Part shown: in pieces, positions 12,401 through 27,400 of the stretch | Numbering within the stretch: position 1 is the stretch's first letter | Layout: the number at the start of each line of letters is the position of its first letter | Source: Desulfomicrobium escambiense DSM 10707 | Lineage (GTDB): Bacteria > Desulfobacterota > Desulfovibrionia > Desulfovibrionales > Desulfomicrobiaceae | Direction of reading: 5' to 3' | DNA: 64,000 nt | Assembly: GCF_000428825.1 (NCBI RefSeq) | Contig: NZ_AUAR01000009.1 | Coordinates: forward strand, 1 to 64,000 | Translations under genes and position numbers: made by a program | Notes under the pieces: model-generated | What the model saw: the letters and a program-made list of their open reading frames with translations, nothing else | Told to the model about the DNA's origin: nothing | Database searches by the model: none

Positions 12401-15400
12401 GTACGAGTTTTCCTGGATCGCGAATCTGGTCACGCCCTGGAGCGAGCAGGCCACGTACACCCTGGACGACGTGGACGGAGTCGACGTGACCGCGGGCGAT
12501 ATCGTCGAAAGCACGACGGACGCGGGTGAGGTCGGGTCCTGGTACGTCTATGTCGGCACCAATCCGCATACCGTGGATCTGGAGAGTGAGGATTTTTTCG
12601 ACACCTCGTTGTGGGAAACGACGAGCCCCGCTTCCTATCGGTCGTCCCTGTTCTTCGAAAATCTGTGGACATACCTGAATGGCGATTTTGGATTCTCCAA
12701 CTGGATCGGCAATTCCTGGAGTCAGGCCACGGCCGAGGGGGCCAAGCTGTCCGTGGCCGGGTCCGTGACCTTCCTGGAACTGGCCAACACGGCTACGGCC
12801 ACAATTCTCGACGGCGCCCTGATCAACCAGGACGCCGACATGCGCAACGAAGATCAGGACGTGGTCGTTTCCGCGCTCAGCGTGAACCAGGCCGTGAACC
12901 TGACCGGCAACATCAACCTGCCCAATATCGTCAACGTCACCGGCAATCCGCATAAGGTCGCGGGGACGGAATTCAATTCGCTGAAACTCAAAAAACCCAC
13001 ACTGTTGCCGAGTTTCGGAACGGAAGGACAGTCCGGCGTGGGCGTGGCCATCGTGGCCGTGGACTATGCAGATGCGGTCACGGCCCGGATCGCGGACGGT
13101 GTGAAGCTGTACGCCGATTCCCTGGCGGTCACGGCCCATAACGAGGTCATGAGCGTCACGGTCGGGGCTTCGGGCGGCAAAGCGGAAAATGTCGGGGTCA
13201 ACGGCGCCGTGGGCGTCAACGTGGTCCGCAACGCCACCCTGGCCCGGATCGAGAACGGGGCCGAAATCACCGTCGGCTCCGGGACGACCGCGGCGGACGC
13301 GGACAGTTCCCTGCTTGTTTCGGCCACGGATTCCACCTCCCTGTTCGACATCATGGGCGGCGTGGGCGTGGGCGGCGGTATCGGCGTGGGCGCATCGGTC
13401 AGCACGAACGTCGTGGTCCGTCAGACCCAGGCCGTCATGGGCGACCTGGACGGCGAAACCTCGCCGGGTGCGCGCGGTTTCATCTCCTCCGCCGGGGATG
13501 TGCGGGTGCGCGCGGCCAATTCCGGCGTGATCCTGTCCGTGGCCGCATCAGGCGCGGTCGGCACGGGCAAGGCCGCCTCCGACAACGGCACGAGCGCTGG
13601 TGGGGCGACCAACCCCGGCACCGGCGGCACCCAGGGTTCCAACGGCACCACGCAAGGCAACGCAGATCTTTCATCCTGGCAGGGTCGGTACGGCAACGTG
13701 CTGCAGGAATTCGTCAAGAGCGGCAAGGCCGCGGTCAACAGCGACGTGGCCAAGCTGGCCTCGGACACGGCCGACACGGTTTCCAAGAACTCCCAGTCCA
13801 AGGGCGGCATCGGCGTCTCGGCGTCCGCAGCCGTCAACTGGGTCGACGAGGACGCCCTCGCCTACATCAGGAACGCCGGCCCGATCATGCTGGCGGACGG
13901 TGCGGACCTGGCCGTGGCTGCGTCCACGAGCACGGGCGTCATTTCCGCGGCTGGTGGAGTGGCCGTGGCCCTGGGCAAGGGGTCGAACACGGCCGTGGGC
14001 TTCGGAGGAGCTCTGAGTCTGAATGTGCTCCAAGGATCCACGAACGCCTTTATCGACGGCGTGACCACCCTTGATGTCGACGATCTCGTTCTCGACGCCG
14101 TGCGCACGGGCTGGACCGTGGCCATGGCCGCCGGCATCGGCGTGGCCACGGGTTCCAAGGGCGTGGCCATCGGCGGTTCCGTGGGCGTGAACGTCATCGA
14201 TTACAGCACGGAAACCGGACTGCGTGACATTACCGGTGAAACCGTGGCGGAATCCGGCGTGATCCTGAACGCGAAGGACGATACGGTCCTGGTGGCCGTA
14301 GGCGGTTCCGCGGGGTTCGGCGGCAAGGCGGGCGTGGGCTTGGCCATCGGCGTGAACGTGGTCGACAACACCGTGCGTTCGGAAATCGACGGTGTGAAGA
14401 AGTTTCAGCATGGGGGCGACCTGACCGTGCAGGCCGACAACGCCACGACCATCGTGGCCGTGACCGGTTCGGCCGGCATCGCGGCCGGATCGGGCTCCAC
14501 GTTCGGCGGCGCGGGCACCGTGTCCGTCAATGTGGTCAACGCCACGGTCGAGGCCAACGTTCTGGATACCACGGAAACCTTGGCCTCGGCCGGCGATTAT
14601 CTGATCAGCGCCATGGATTTCACGGGCATCTTCAGCTTCGCCGGCGCGCTGGCCGTGGGCAAGACCTTTGGCGGCGGCGCGTCCATCGCGGTGAACACGG
14701 TGACCAACACGGTGCGAACCAGGGTCGAGGATTCGCACCTGGAAACGAGCGGTGCTTTCACTGCCGAGGCCGAAGAGGGGGCGGTGGTCGTGGCTGTGAC
14801 CGTGGCCGGCGCCGGGGCGGAGAAACTGGCCCTGGCCGGTTCCACCGCCTTCAATTTGTTCGTCAACACCATTGAATCGGAGATCGTCAACAGCGCCGTC
14901 ACCGCGGGCAATGCGGTCACGATCTCGGCCACGGATACGGAAGTCTGCGCGGCACTCTCCGGCGGCATGGCCGTGTCCACCGGTCAGGCGGCCATCGGTG
15001 CGGCCATCGGGCTGAACCTGTCCTTCAACACCGTGTCCGCGACGGTCAGCGCTTCGGACATCACGTCTGCGGACTCGACCGTCGACCTGGACGCCTCGGC
15101 CCGGGAGACCATGGTCAGCGTGACCCTCGGCGGAGCGGGCGGCGAGAAGTTCGCCCTGGGCGGGTCCGTTTCCGGGTCCATCGTCGCCAACACGGTGGAA
15201 GCCGAAGTTATCTCCGGATCGACGCTGACCGCGTCCAAGGATATTGGCATTGCGGCCGCCGACAGCACGACCGTTGTCATGATCGCCGGCGGGTTCGCCG
15301 GAGCGGCCAAAGCCGGAGTGGGCGCGGCCCTGTCCACGGTCTACGAGGGCAACGCGGTGCAGGTGGATATCGACGCGTCCACCGTGACGTCCACGGGAGG

Positions 15401-18400
15401 TGCGGTGCTGCTGTCCGCGGGCATCGCTCCCCCGAGTTCGTCCATGAATCTCGCCGACCTGCCCTTGGGCGTTTCCGGCATCGACCTGCCGCCCAGCGTC
15501 AGTTCGCAGATCGTCAGCGTAACTGTCGGCGGGGCCGGATCGGGCCAGTATGCGGGCGGCATCGGCATCTCCGTGAACGTGGTCAAGAACACCCTGAAAG
15601 CCGGCGTCACGAACGGTTCCATTGTCCGCGCCCTGACCGGCGTGGCCCTGACCGCCATGGACTCCTCCGTCATCGACGCCCTGGCCTTCGGCGGAGCGGG
15701 AGCGGGCTCCTGGGCCGGCGGCGGGGCGGTTTCGGCCAACGTCATCGCCAATTCCATCACTACCCTCGTGGACGGTTCCACGGTCAGCGCGGGCCTGAAC
15801 GATGCCGGCACGGCCATCGCCACGGACGGGGACGACGCGGCCATTCTCATCGGCTCCACATCTTCGGCCATCGTCCGCGCCCTGGGCCTGGGCGTCTCGG
15901 GCGGGGGCTCGGGCGCCATTTCCGTGTCCGCCCTGGGCAACGGCGTGGCCAACACGGTTTCGGCCACGGTTGACGAAGCGACCGTCCGTGCGGCGGGCGA
16001 CGTGACGGTTCTGGCGCGGGACATCGCGCCGACGGGCCTGCCCACCTGGATGCTCCCGAAGGACAAGGTTGCGGCCGTAGCAGACGCCCTGGACGGATCG
16101 CCCATCGATCCGGACGCCAACATCCTGGCCGTCAACGTCAGCGTGGCCGGTTCGGGCAGCACGGCGGTCAGCGCGGCGGTCATGGGCAACGTGGTCAAGA
16201 ACACGGTCGAGGCCAAGGTTTCGAGCGATGCCACGGTCCTGGCCGGCGTCAGGGCGGACAACGGAGAAGTGCTCGACGTTGAATCCGACATCGCCGTCAC
16301 GGCCGAAAGTGACGCCGGCATAATCGCCCTCAGCGTGGGTGTGGGAGCCTCGGGCAGCGTCGCCGTGCAGGCCAGCGGCTTCGGCAACGTCATCACCAAC
16401 CGGACCTCGGCCCTGGTCGAGGACCTCACGGCCAACGCCACGACGACACGTCTGGCCAGCGGCGGCGATACCTTTGTCACCGCCGAGGATCAGTCCCAGA
16501 TCCGCTCCCTGGCCCTGAGCGTGGCGGCCTCGGGCAGCGTGGCCGTTTCCGTGCTGGTCGGCGCCAACGTCATCGTCAACGATGTGAACGTGTTCATTTT
16601 CGGTTCCACCGTATCCAGCGGCGACGCCCTGGATCTGTCCGCCTCGAACATGACCAGCATTCTGGCCTTTACCGGAGGTGTGGCCGGAGCAGGGACTGTT
16701 GGGGTCATGACTTCGCTCTCGGCCAACGTGGTCACCAACAGGACAACGGCCAAGGCTGAAGATGCAACCATCGTGACCGTTGGCGCCATCACCGTGGAAG
16801 CGACGGACAACACCTCCATTGATGCTCTGTCCTTTGGTGTTGCGGCGGGGACCGTCGGAGTGGGCGTGGCGCTCTCCGCCAATATGATCGTGAATTGGAC
16901 GGAAGCTCTGATCAGCGGGTCGACTGTCACCGGTGATGCATCACTCGGTGTTCTTTCCGAATCGTCGGCGATCATCCGTTCTTTGGCCGTCAACGTGGGT
17001 GCGGGCGCCGTTGGCGTCAATGTTAACGTTCAAGGCAATGCGCTGACCAATCACGTCCTGGCGACCGTCGAGGATTCCGCCGTCACGGCAGACGGGGATA
17101 TCGTCATTTCCGCCGTGGATCAGGCGCCAAGCAGCATTCCCGACTGGATCGTTCCGGCCGAGCACCAGGCGATACTTGACGACTCCCCCATCGACTTGGA
17201 TGCCAACATCCTCTCGGCCACGATCAATGTCGGCGCCGGCGCCGTGGGTGTCAACGTGGCCCTGGTGGGCAACCTCGTCGTCAACACCACAGAAGCGAGG
17301 ATCGACAACTCCACCGTCACATCGACCTCCGGCAAGGTGGCGCTGGGTTCCGCCTCCGAATCGGGCATCACCTCGTTCAACGTGGGCGTGGGCGGCGGCG
17401 CCGTGGCCGTCAACGTGGTCGGCTACGGCAATGTGATCACCAGCATCGTCGGATCGACGGTTGAAAATGATTCCGTGATTGATGCCGGCGGAGCGGTGGT
17501 GATCACCGCCGAAAACAACGCGACCATCCGTGCCCTGGGGATCGGTGTCGCGGGTGGCGCCGTCGCCGTCGGCGTCATGGCGGCGGGGAACCTGATCGTC
17601 AGTTCGACAGCGGCGAGCGTCGATGCCTCTGAGATGTCCAGCGGCACGACCCTGGACATCGGCGCCTACTCGGATATGGATATCCTGGCCCTCACCGGCT
17701 CGGTCGGCGCGGGCGCGGTCGGGGTCAATGTCAGTTTTTCCGCCAATATCATCACCGGCACCACCATGGCCGGAGTGGTTGCCGGGTCGGTACTCGAGTC
17801 CGGCGGTGCCGCCACCATCGAGGCGGTCAACAGCTCCACCATCGACGCCCTGGCCTTTGGTGTCGGAGCAGGCGCTGTCGGAGTCGGCGTGGCGCTTTCC
17901 GCCAATGTCATCGTCAATACCACCGAGGCCCTGATCAGCGATTCGACCCTGACCGATGCCGCCTCGCTGGACGTACTGGCCGAGTCCTCGGCGATCATCC
18001 GCTCCCTGGCCGTCAACGTGGGCGCGGGCGCCGTCGGCGTCAACGTCAACGTGCTCGGCAATGTGCTGACCAATCACGTCCGGGCGACCGTCGAGGATTC
18101 CACCATCACGGCAGACGGGGATTTTGTCATTTCCGCCGTGGATCAGGCGCCAAGCAGCATTCCCGGCTGGATCATTCCGGCTGATTACAAGGCGGATCTT
18201 GAGCCGATTTTTGACGACACGCCCATCGACTTGGATGCCAACATCCTCTCGGCCACGATCAACGTTGGCGCTGGAGCCGTCGGTGTCAACGTGGCCCTGG
18301 TGGGCAACCTCGTCGTCAACACCACAGAAGCGAGGATCGACAACTCCAGCGTCACTTCGACCACCGGCAAGGTGGCGCTGGGTTCCGCCTCCGAATCGGG

Positions 18401-21400
18401 CATCACCTCGTTCAACGTGGGCGTGGGGGGCGGCGCCGTGGCCGTCAACGTGGTCGGCTACGGCAATGTGATCACCAGCATCGTCGGATCAACGGTTGAA
18501 AATGGTTCCGTCATTGATGCCGGCGGAGCGGTGGCGATCACCGCCGAAAACGAGGCGGCCATTCGAGCCCTAGGGATAGGCCACCAAAAAATCAATGTCA
18601 GTTTTTCCGCCAATATCATCACCGGCACCACCATGGCCGGAGTGGTTGCCGGGTCGGTACTTGAGTCCGGCGGCGTCACCACCATCGAGGCGGTCAACAG
18701 CTCCACCATCGACGCCCTGGCCTTTGGGGTCGGAGCCGGTGGTGTCGGAGTCGGCGCGGCGCTCTCCGCCAATGTCATCGTCAATACCACCGAGGCCCTG
18801 ATCAGCGGTTCGACCGTGACCGATGCCGCCTCGCTGGAAGTCTTGTCCGAGTCCTCGGCAAGCATCCGCTCCCTGGCCGTCAACGTGGGTGCTGGTGGTG
18901 TGGCCGTCAATCTCAGCGTTCTCGGCAATACGGTTACCAGTGATGTCAGGTCGGCCATAACGGGTTCCACTGTCACGGCCGCCGGCGATATCCTTGTTTC
19001 CGCGCAGGACGTTGCGCCGAGCGACATTCTTCCCTGGATCGTTCCTGATCAAGACCAGGCGGTTCTTGCTGCGAGCCTTGCTGATTCCCCCATCGACCTG
19101 GATGCCAACATCCTGGCCGTCAACGTCAGTGTGGCCGGCGGCGGAGTGGCCGCGAGCGGCGCTCTGACCGGCAACGTCATCACCAACAGCGTGCAGGCGG
19201 AAATCGACGACGCCGACGTGACCTCCAGCGCGGGCAGCGTGACCCTGGACGCATCCAGTTCGTCCGGCATCACCGCCCTGACCGCCGGCGTGGGCGTCAG
19301 CGGCAGCGTGGCCCTGAACATCACCGGGTTCGGCAACGCCATCGTCAGCACCGTGGACGCGTCCATCAGCAACGGCTCGAACGTCACTGCCGACACCACG
19401 GCCTCCCTGTCGGCCACGGACTCCTCGTCCATCACCTCCATCGGCCTCGGCCTGGCGGGTTCCGGCGGCGTGGCCATTAACGGCACGGTGGGCTACAACC
19501 TCATCACCAATTCCATCACCGCCGAAGTGTCGGGGTCGAGCTTGACCAGCAACGGTGCGGCCAGTCTTCTGGCGGCATCGGAAGCCGACGTGCTGAGCTT
19601 CGTCGGCGGCGTGGCGGGTTCGGGCCTGGTTGCGGCGCAACTGTCCCTGACCATCAACGAGATCGAAAACACGATCAGCGCCTCCATTGTCGACGACGCT
19701 GCGGGAGGCTCCACGGTGACCGCGGGCTCCCTGTCGCTGACCGCCACGGACGCCTCGACCATCGACTCCGTGGCCATGGGCCTGTCGGCCTCGGGCTTTG
19801 CGGCAGGCGGGGCGGCCATTTCCAAGAACCTCATCGCCAACGAGGTGAGCGCGACCATCTCGGGTTCCGAAGTGACGGCCTCCGGCGCGGTCTCCCTTGA
19901 GGCGGAATCCTCGGACATCATCCGTTCCTACGCCATCGGCGTGGCCGGCGCCGGGCTCGGGGCGGCGAACGCTTCCCTGACCCTGAACGATCTCGGCAGC
20001 ACCGTCACGGCAAAGGTCGAGGATTCGACCGTCACCGCCGGGGGCGACATCTCGCTTTGGGCTTCGGAGAAGGCTCCCGCAGTGGTGCCCGATTTCAATT
20101 CGGCCATCGCCGCTCCGGCGGGCATGGTCTCCACTTTGACCTCTGCCCTGAATGGAAATGAGGTCAACGCCAACGCCAACATCGTCTCCTTCGCCGGCAG
20201 CATCTCGGTCAGCGGCGTGGCGGCCCTGGGCGCGGCCGTGGCCGACAACGCCATCCACGGCACCGTCACGGCGGAGATCGTCGATTCCACGGCGACCTCG
20301 ACCGGCGGATCCGTGACGGTTTCGGCCGCATCCGATACGGCCATCGCCAGCCTGGCCGCCGGTTTCGGCGCCTCGGCCGGCGTCGCGGCCAACGCCTCGG
20401 CCGTGCACAATACGCTGACCTCGACGATCCAGGCGGGCATCGTCGGCGAGTCCACGCTTTCCGCGGACGGCGACGTCACGGTCGACGCCTCGGACACGGC
20501 CGCCATCGACGCCCTGGCCTTCAGCCTGGCCGGTGGGTACGCCGCCGTGGGCGGGGCGGTGGTCGTCAACACCGTCGCCGACACGGTCCTGGCCGGCATC
20601 GACGGCGCCTCCGCGAGCCTCAAGGCCGCGGTGACCGCCGCCGACACGCTCGGCGTCACGGCGACTTCGGACTACACGGTCTCGGGCCTGAGTCTGGGCG
20701 CGACCGTGGGCGTTGCGGCTGCCGGCGGTTCCGTGGTCTCCAACTCCATCGGCGGCACGACCTCCGCGTACATCGGCGACTACACCGACATCGGCGGAAC
20801 GGTCGGCAACGTCTCCATTAGCGCGCAGACCACCGTGGATGTGTCGTCCAGCGCCTACGGGCTGAGCGGCGGCATCCTCTCCGGCGGCGTGAACTCCGCC
20901 GACGCGACCGTCGGCACGGCCGTGGACGCGCATATCGGCGACGCCGACGTCCATGTCGCGGGTGCGGTCGGCGTCGCTGCCGGCGCCACGATCACGGCGG
21001 AAACCGATGCTTTTGGCCTCAGTGTGGGCGGGCTGGCCATCGGCGCTTCCCTGTCCGACATAGAAATCAGCTCCGCGGTCTCTGCATATGTGGAAGGGGA
21101 TGCGGACATCACGGCGGCCAGCCTGTCCGTTCAGTCCTCGGCTACTGCCGACGCCAACGCCTACGCCAACGCCTCGGGCGGCGGAGTCCTCGCGGGCAAC
21201 GGCGCGGATGTCGATGCCGTCGTAACGCCCGTGATACAAGCCTTCGTCGAAGACGGCGCCATCATCGCCGTCAGCGGCCTGCTATCGGTCACGTCGGCGT
21301 CCACGGGCAAGGCCAAGGCCAAGGGCGAGGGAATCACCGCGGGCATCGCCGGAGTTGGAGTCATCCTGGCCGACGCGGAGCTTTCGCCCGAGATCAGTAC

Positions 21401-24400
21401 GTACATCGGTAGCGGCGCCGACGTCACAGCCGGTTCCATCGAACTCCGCTCACGCCACAACGTGAACGTCGACGGAAGTCTCGTCGATCAGGGCGCCGAG
21501 GCGTATGCCGGGGCTTCCGGCGGCGGCCTGGTCGCCGGCAACGGCGCCGTGGCCACGGCCACGGCCGCGGCCATCGTCGACACGGGCATTGCCGCCGGGG
21601 CCGAGGTCACGACCACGAGCGGCGACCTGGTCGTTTCCTCCGCAGCCAACAACAAATCCGGGGCAAACGGCAACGGCGTCACCATCGGCGGCATCGGGGT
21701 CGGGGCCATGGTGGCCACGGCGGTCAGCGGCGGTAGCGTGACCACGCATGTCGATTCCTCTCTCGTCTTCGCGCATGACAATCTGACCATTGAGGCCGAT
21801 GCCCACGGCTCGGCCGATGCCGACGTCAAGGCGGCAACGGGTGGTTTGGTCTCGGTCGGCGTGAACAAGGCCACTGCGACCGTCACGCCGGTGGTCACAG
21901 CCAAGCTTGCCCCCGGAGCCGAGGTCGAGGCCGGTGGAACCGTGACGGTCGGTGCGTCCGCGACGCCGCAGGCCGTAGCCGCGACTTCGGGTGTCAATGT
22001 CGGCGGCGCGGCCGCAGGCGGGTCGACGGCTACGGCCACGGTCGCACCGGTCATCTCAGCCTTTGCCGGGGAAGGCTCCCGGATCGCGGCTGAAAATCTC
22101 GTGCTAAGCGCCCGGCAGGAGTTGCCCGGCAGTGGGACGTCCGCTTCGGCGTCGGCCACGGGCTCCAGCGGCGGGCTGCTTCTCGGGGTGAACGCCACGG
22201 AAGCGACGGCCAGGGGCAACGGGCAGGTCGCGGCATACCTCGATGCGGACAGCGTTCTGAATATAGTCGGCTCGGCGCACATTCAGGCTGATCTCGACAG
22301 TTTCCAGACGAGCACGGCCAACGGCAAGTCATTCGGCATCGTCGCAGTCGGCGGGAACACGGCCACGTCCTCCAGTGACACGAACGTCGGTTCGTATCTG
22401 GCCGACGGTGTGAGCGTCACGGGCGGCGCGCTGTCCGTCGACGCCGGGGGCACCGAGAAAAATCTGGCCGCGGCCGTTTCCGGCTCCGGCGGCGTGGTCT
22501 CCGTGTCCGCATCCGAAGTCCACACCTCGAGCACGAACACAACCCTGGCCGCGGTGGGCGCCAAGGGGAGCGGAACCGGCATCAACGTGGGCAGCCTGAC
22601 CATCATCGCCGACCATGAAGCTCTCTTCAACGGATCCGCCGACAGTTCGTCTGGCGGCGTTGTCGACGCTCCCGGCGCGAAAATCGGCAACACGACGGAC
22701 ATCGACGTCGAAGCGCGGATCGGCGAGGGGGCGGCCGTCACGGCCAAGGCCCTGTCCGTGGAGGCCGACACGACGGTGCTCAAGGATTGGCTGCTCGGCT
22801 ACAATCTGATTTCCGCCTCGGGCGGAGTCGGGGCCTTCCCGGCCGGGGCGAGCACGACCACCATCGCCAACGAAACGCGTGTCAGGATCGGCGACAATGC
22901 GAGCGTCCTGGTCAATGACGGAGCGGGCGGCGGCGATATCGGACTTTCCGTGCACAACGACGTCACGGCCAGGGACAAGGCCACCATCGACGCCGGCGGC
23001 GCGGTGGCCACGGCCAGGACCGAGTCCTACATCTACAACGATACCAACACGGCCGAGATCGTTGTCGGCGACGCCACCCTGCAGGCCGGCGGCGGCATCG
23101 CCGTGTCCAACTGGACCGATCTGGAGTTGCATGCTCAGGCCGACGCCAAGACCTATGGCGCGGCCGGTTATGCGCAGGGCATTTCCGTGGCGCACGCCTC
23201 TCCGAAGAACATCGTGACCATCATGGACGGGGCAGCCATCGAGGCCGCGGGCGACATAGCCATCACGGTCGGCGGCAGCGCGGACAACCTGCGGCGCTCG
23301 GCCATCTCCGTCTCCGCCCGTACCGATCTCTGGAACAAGACGGCCTTCCCCATCAGGTCCAACCCCACGGCCGACGCCGTCGTCAATCAGGAGTCCCGCA
23401 TCGATGTGGCCGAGGATGCATGGATCGGCAGCAATCAGGACGTGCTGCTGACGGTCGATGGCGGGACACGCTCCGTATCGGGCAACTGGAACTATCAGGA
23501 CGCCTACATGGGCCTGGCCGAGGACATCGCCAACGGTCTGATCTCCCTCTTCACCGGTTCGAGCGGTTCCGTGTCCCTGAAGGAGAGCGGCGGCAGCGAG
23601 CAGGACAATCTGGACCGGAACGTCAACATCGACGGCACGGTCGAGGCGGGGCTGAACAACAAGCAGTTCCTGGTCGTGGACGGGTCTCTTGGCGAGCCCA
23701 ACAATCCTGCCATGAGCGGAACCCCCGGGCTGGTCTTCACCAGCACCTCGGGCGAGGACAGCATCGAACGCACCGATGGTGGCAACTGGGCTACAGACGG
23801 TTTCAGCGCCGGTATGTACATTCAGGTTTCCGGAGCCGAAAATCTGGACGGGGCTTACCTGATCAAAAGCATCACGGGTTCGACCATCACGTTGAACGCC
23901 GAGACGCCCCTGGGCGGCGAAAATGAACCTGTGATCGGGACCGTGTCCGCGTCCGGCGTGACCATTTCGCACCTTGTCATGACCGGTGCTCCGAAACTGA
24001 CGATCAAGACGGCGGACAACTCCATCACCCGCAGCTCCGGCAGCTTCGTCGAGGACGGGTTCCTGGCCGGCCAGTGGATCTTTGTTGAAGGTGTCGAAGC
24101 GAACAGCGGCTTCTACAAGATTTCCGGGTTCTCGGGCGACGGTGTGATCATGTATCTGAACGCGTCATCGTCGCAGCTCGCAGCTAACGCGCAGAACGTG
24201 TTCGGCGCGACGATCCGGGGAGCGGCCGAACCCGTCGTCGCGGTTGAGGGCAGTGTCTATCCGTTGCTGGATATTAAGTCCCAAGGGGAAGTAGCATGGA
24301 TTGACCGACCTGGCGGCAGCGGCAGCTTCATCGACGACGGCTTTGAAGTCGGCCAGCATCTGCGCATATCCGGTTCGTCGGACAGCGACAATGACGGCAC

Positions 24401-27400
24401 CTATCTGATAACAGGGGTGACCGACACCCGATTGACCATATTCTCGAGCAATTTCGACTGGTTCAGCGATTCGTCAGGGGAGAATCCCGGCATCATGTTC
24501 GCGTATGCGGAGGCCATGACGGTCATGGCGACGGATTCGGTGACGTTGAATTTCGACGCATCGGCCAATACCATCACGCGCTCCACCAGCGACCAGACTT
24601 TCGTGAGCAACGGATTTGCCGCGGGTCAAACCCTGATCGTCAGCGGCACGGCCAATGCCGGGATCTACACGATCAAGGAAGTTGCCGGTAATGTCCTCAC
24701 GCTCAACGAGCCATTGCCGGCCGACGCATCCGGCGTCGTTTCATCCGCGATCAAGGCCTATGAGGACTACGCGACGGTCCAGCTCGGTTCCCGGACCATG
24801 TCCTTTGACGCCGCAGCTCGAACCATCACTCGCAACGACGGACTGGACTGGTCCGGCGTTTCCGCAGGGCAGATCATCGAGGTCACGGGTTCGCAGCACA
24901 ATGCCGGCTTCTTCACTGTCGCCGGGGTCAGCGGTTCGATCCTCACCCTGGTGGAAACCGACTCCCTGACGGATGAAGGCCAGGTTTTCGGCGTGACCAT
25001 CGTGGCCGCGACGTTGCAGGACATCGTGACCACCGTCGACCTCGGCCTGACACACACCGATCCACGGGACACCATCACTCGCCAGGACGCGGCGTGGGCG
25101 GATGACGGATTCGAAGCAGGCATGTTCATCAATGTGAGCAACACGACCAGCAATAATTCCTCCTTCAGGATCGACAGCATATCGGGCAACACCCTGTATT
25201 TGGCCAAAGAACATACGCTGATCAACGAAACCCTTTCCGCTGCGCAGAGCACCGCGCAAAAGGTGGCCATCACCAGCTCGAACCCACGGCCCATCACCAT
25301 TCACACCACCACCGTGCAGGGTGCTCCTGACCTGACCTTCGCCAATGTCTACGGCGGGCGCGACACCATCACCCGCTCGACGGGCAGCTGGCTGGCCGAC
25401 GGCTTCCTGGAAGGGCAGACCATCACGGTTTCCGGTTCAGGTGCGAACGACGGCGTGTATCAGATCGCCACCATCAGCGCCGACGGGTTGACCCTCGGAC
25501 TGTCCATGAAAGACACGCTCGCCTCGGCATCCGGGGTGAGCGGGGTGTCCGTCAGCGGCTCCGGCATTTCCTCCGGCGTCTCGTATTCGCTGAGCGTCGA
25601 GGATCTGGGTGTGAACATCGCCAAGGAGATCGACCGGCTGCAGAAACTCAAGGCCGAGCATTACGGCAATAGCGCGGCCATCGCGGGCTACAACGCCCAA
25701 ATCACCCAGCTCAAGATGCAGGCGCTGGAACTCGGACTGATCGACGCGAGTGATCCCGGGCTGCTGAACGAGAACACACCTCTGTCCCCGAAGCAGGAAT
25801 TGCTGGTTACCTACATCGTCGTGTCCGACATCGAGGCCAGTTCCGGAAACATCGAGGTTTTGGCGGGAACCCTGACCGGCACCGGAAATCTCTACGCCAA
25901 CAACGACACCGGCGTGGTCATCGAGAATGCCAGCCCGTACTATTTACGTGTCGGCGACGTGATCATCCCCACGAACCAGGGAGGTATGGTCTTCTTCAAC
26001 GTTCTGCCGGTGACGAGCAACGCGGACATCGAGAGTGTCTACGATTTCCTGTACGCTTCCGGCCAAGTCAGTCCAACTCCGCAATTCGCGGCCATCGGCA
26101 CGGACGCGGGGGAAACCGAACCCGCCATCTCCATCAGGAGTACCTTCAATCCGACGTTTCCGGAGCAGGAGGAATTCCGCGGCATCACCGCTCCGGACAT
26201 CGAGATTTCGGGCAGCATCGTGAACCGCCTGGGCAGCGTAACCATTCACGACTCCAAGGGCAGCGTGCTCATCAAAGGCGAGGCCGGCAAGACGGCCGTG
26301 GCGGCCAAGACCATCGACATTTCCGCCGGCCGCGATTTCGTGCTGACCAGCGAAGGGTTCTACAATACCGCCGGAGAGCCCTACGGCTCGCAGAACACGC
26401 CCACTGTCGCCGGCAACAACATCTTCCTCACCGCGCGCTATCTGAACTTGAACGGCATCGTGCAGAGCGGTCGACCCGACCGCTCCGTGACGCTGGACAC
26501 CTCCCTTGATGATGATATCGCCGCGTTCAAGGCCAATGCCCTGGCGGGGCGGTACCTGACCCTGACCAGCGACGACGGCAAGGGGCAGGGCATCGAGGTC
26601 CGCTATGACCGGGATACGGACTCGATCGTCGTCGACTCCGTCGCCATCGAGGGCGGTTTCATGCTGCTGACCGGCCAGATCATGAACACCAACGCCAACG
26701 CGGTACTGAAGTCCGTGGACGGCTTCGGTCGCGTCACCATCAACAATAAGACCGGCTACGCCGTCATCGTCAACGATATCGACACCGGCGGGGACGGCAT
26801 CGAGGGCATCATCAAGATCGTCGACACGGTCGATACGTACTCTCCTGCCGGCGTCTTTCAACCTGGTGTCGAGCCCACCGTGACCACGTACACCCGGATC
26901 GGCGACACGATCAGCAAGACGGTGACCCGCGGCGGGACGCTGCTTTCGACCTCGGACTCCAGCGGCAGGACGCTGACCGACGGCTACACTCCTGCGGCAG
27001 GACAGCGCTACGTATACGTGACGGGGCAGACGCAACTGCGTCAGATCTACAAGGAATACATCACGTCGAGTTTCTGGGGCATCGACTGGCTGTCGCCTGA
27101 TCCCGGCCAGCAGCCTGACAAGGTCTGGACCGTCAACGTGGGGGGGCCTGTGCCGACAGGAAGCGGAACTTTCGTGGAATGGAACACCTCGCTGACCGGC
27201 ACGCCCACGAAGATCACCCCGCTGAGCGTCAACCTCGCTGCTGAGCAGTATCTGTACGGTTACAGCTACACAACGACGACCGGGTGGTGGATCTTTTCCA
27301 CTACAGAATACCACAATGTCCTCGTCTACGCGCAGGGATCTGTGACGTATTCAAACAACAGTATGAAAGCCGACTATCCCATCGACATCGAGTTCATCGG

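Noticed and set aside
18570-21239. Very long minus-strand open frames (e.g. 889 and 621 codons) opposite the giant gene
   Set aside because: Shadow frames produced by the Gly/Ala/Val/Ser-rich, high-GC plus-strand codon pattern; His/Arg/Asp/Gly-rich translation, no ribosome binding sites or family resemblance.
4255-25530. Repeats considered as a CRISPR or satellite array
   Set aside because: Repeat units are in-frame protein modules of differing length with no constant-length spacers.
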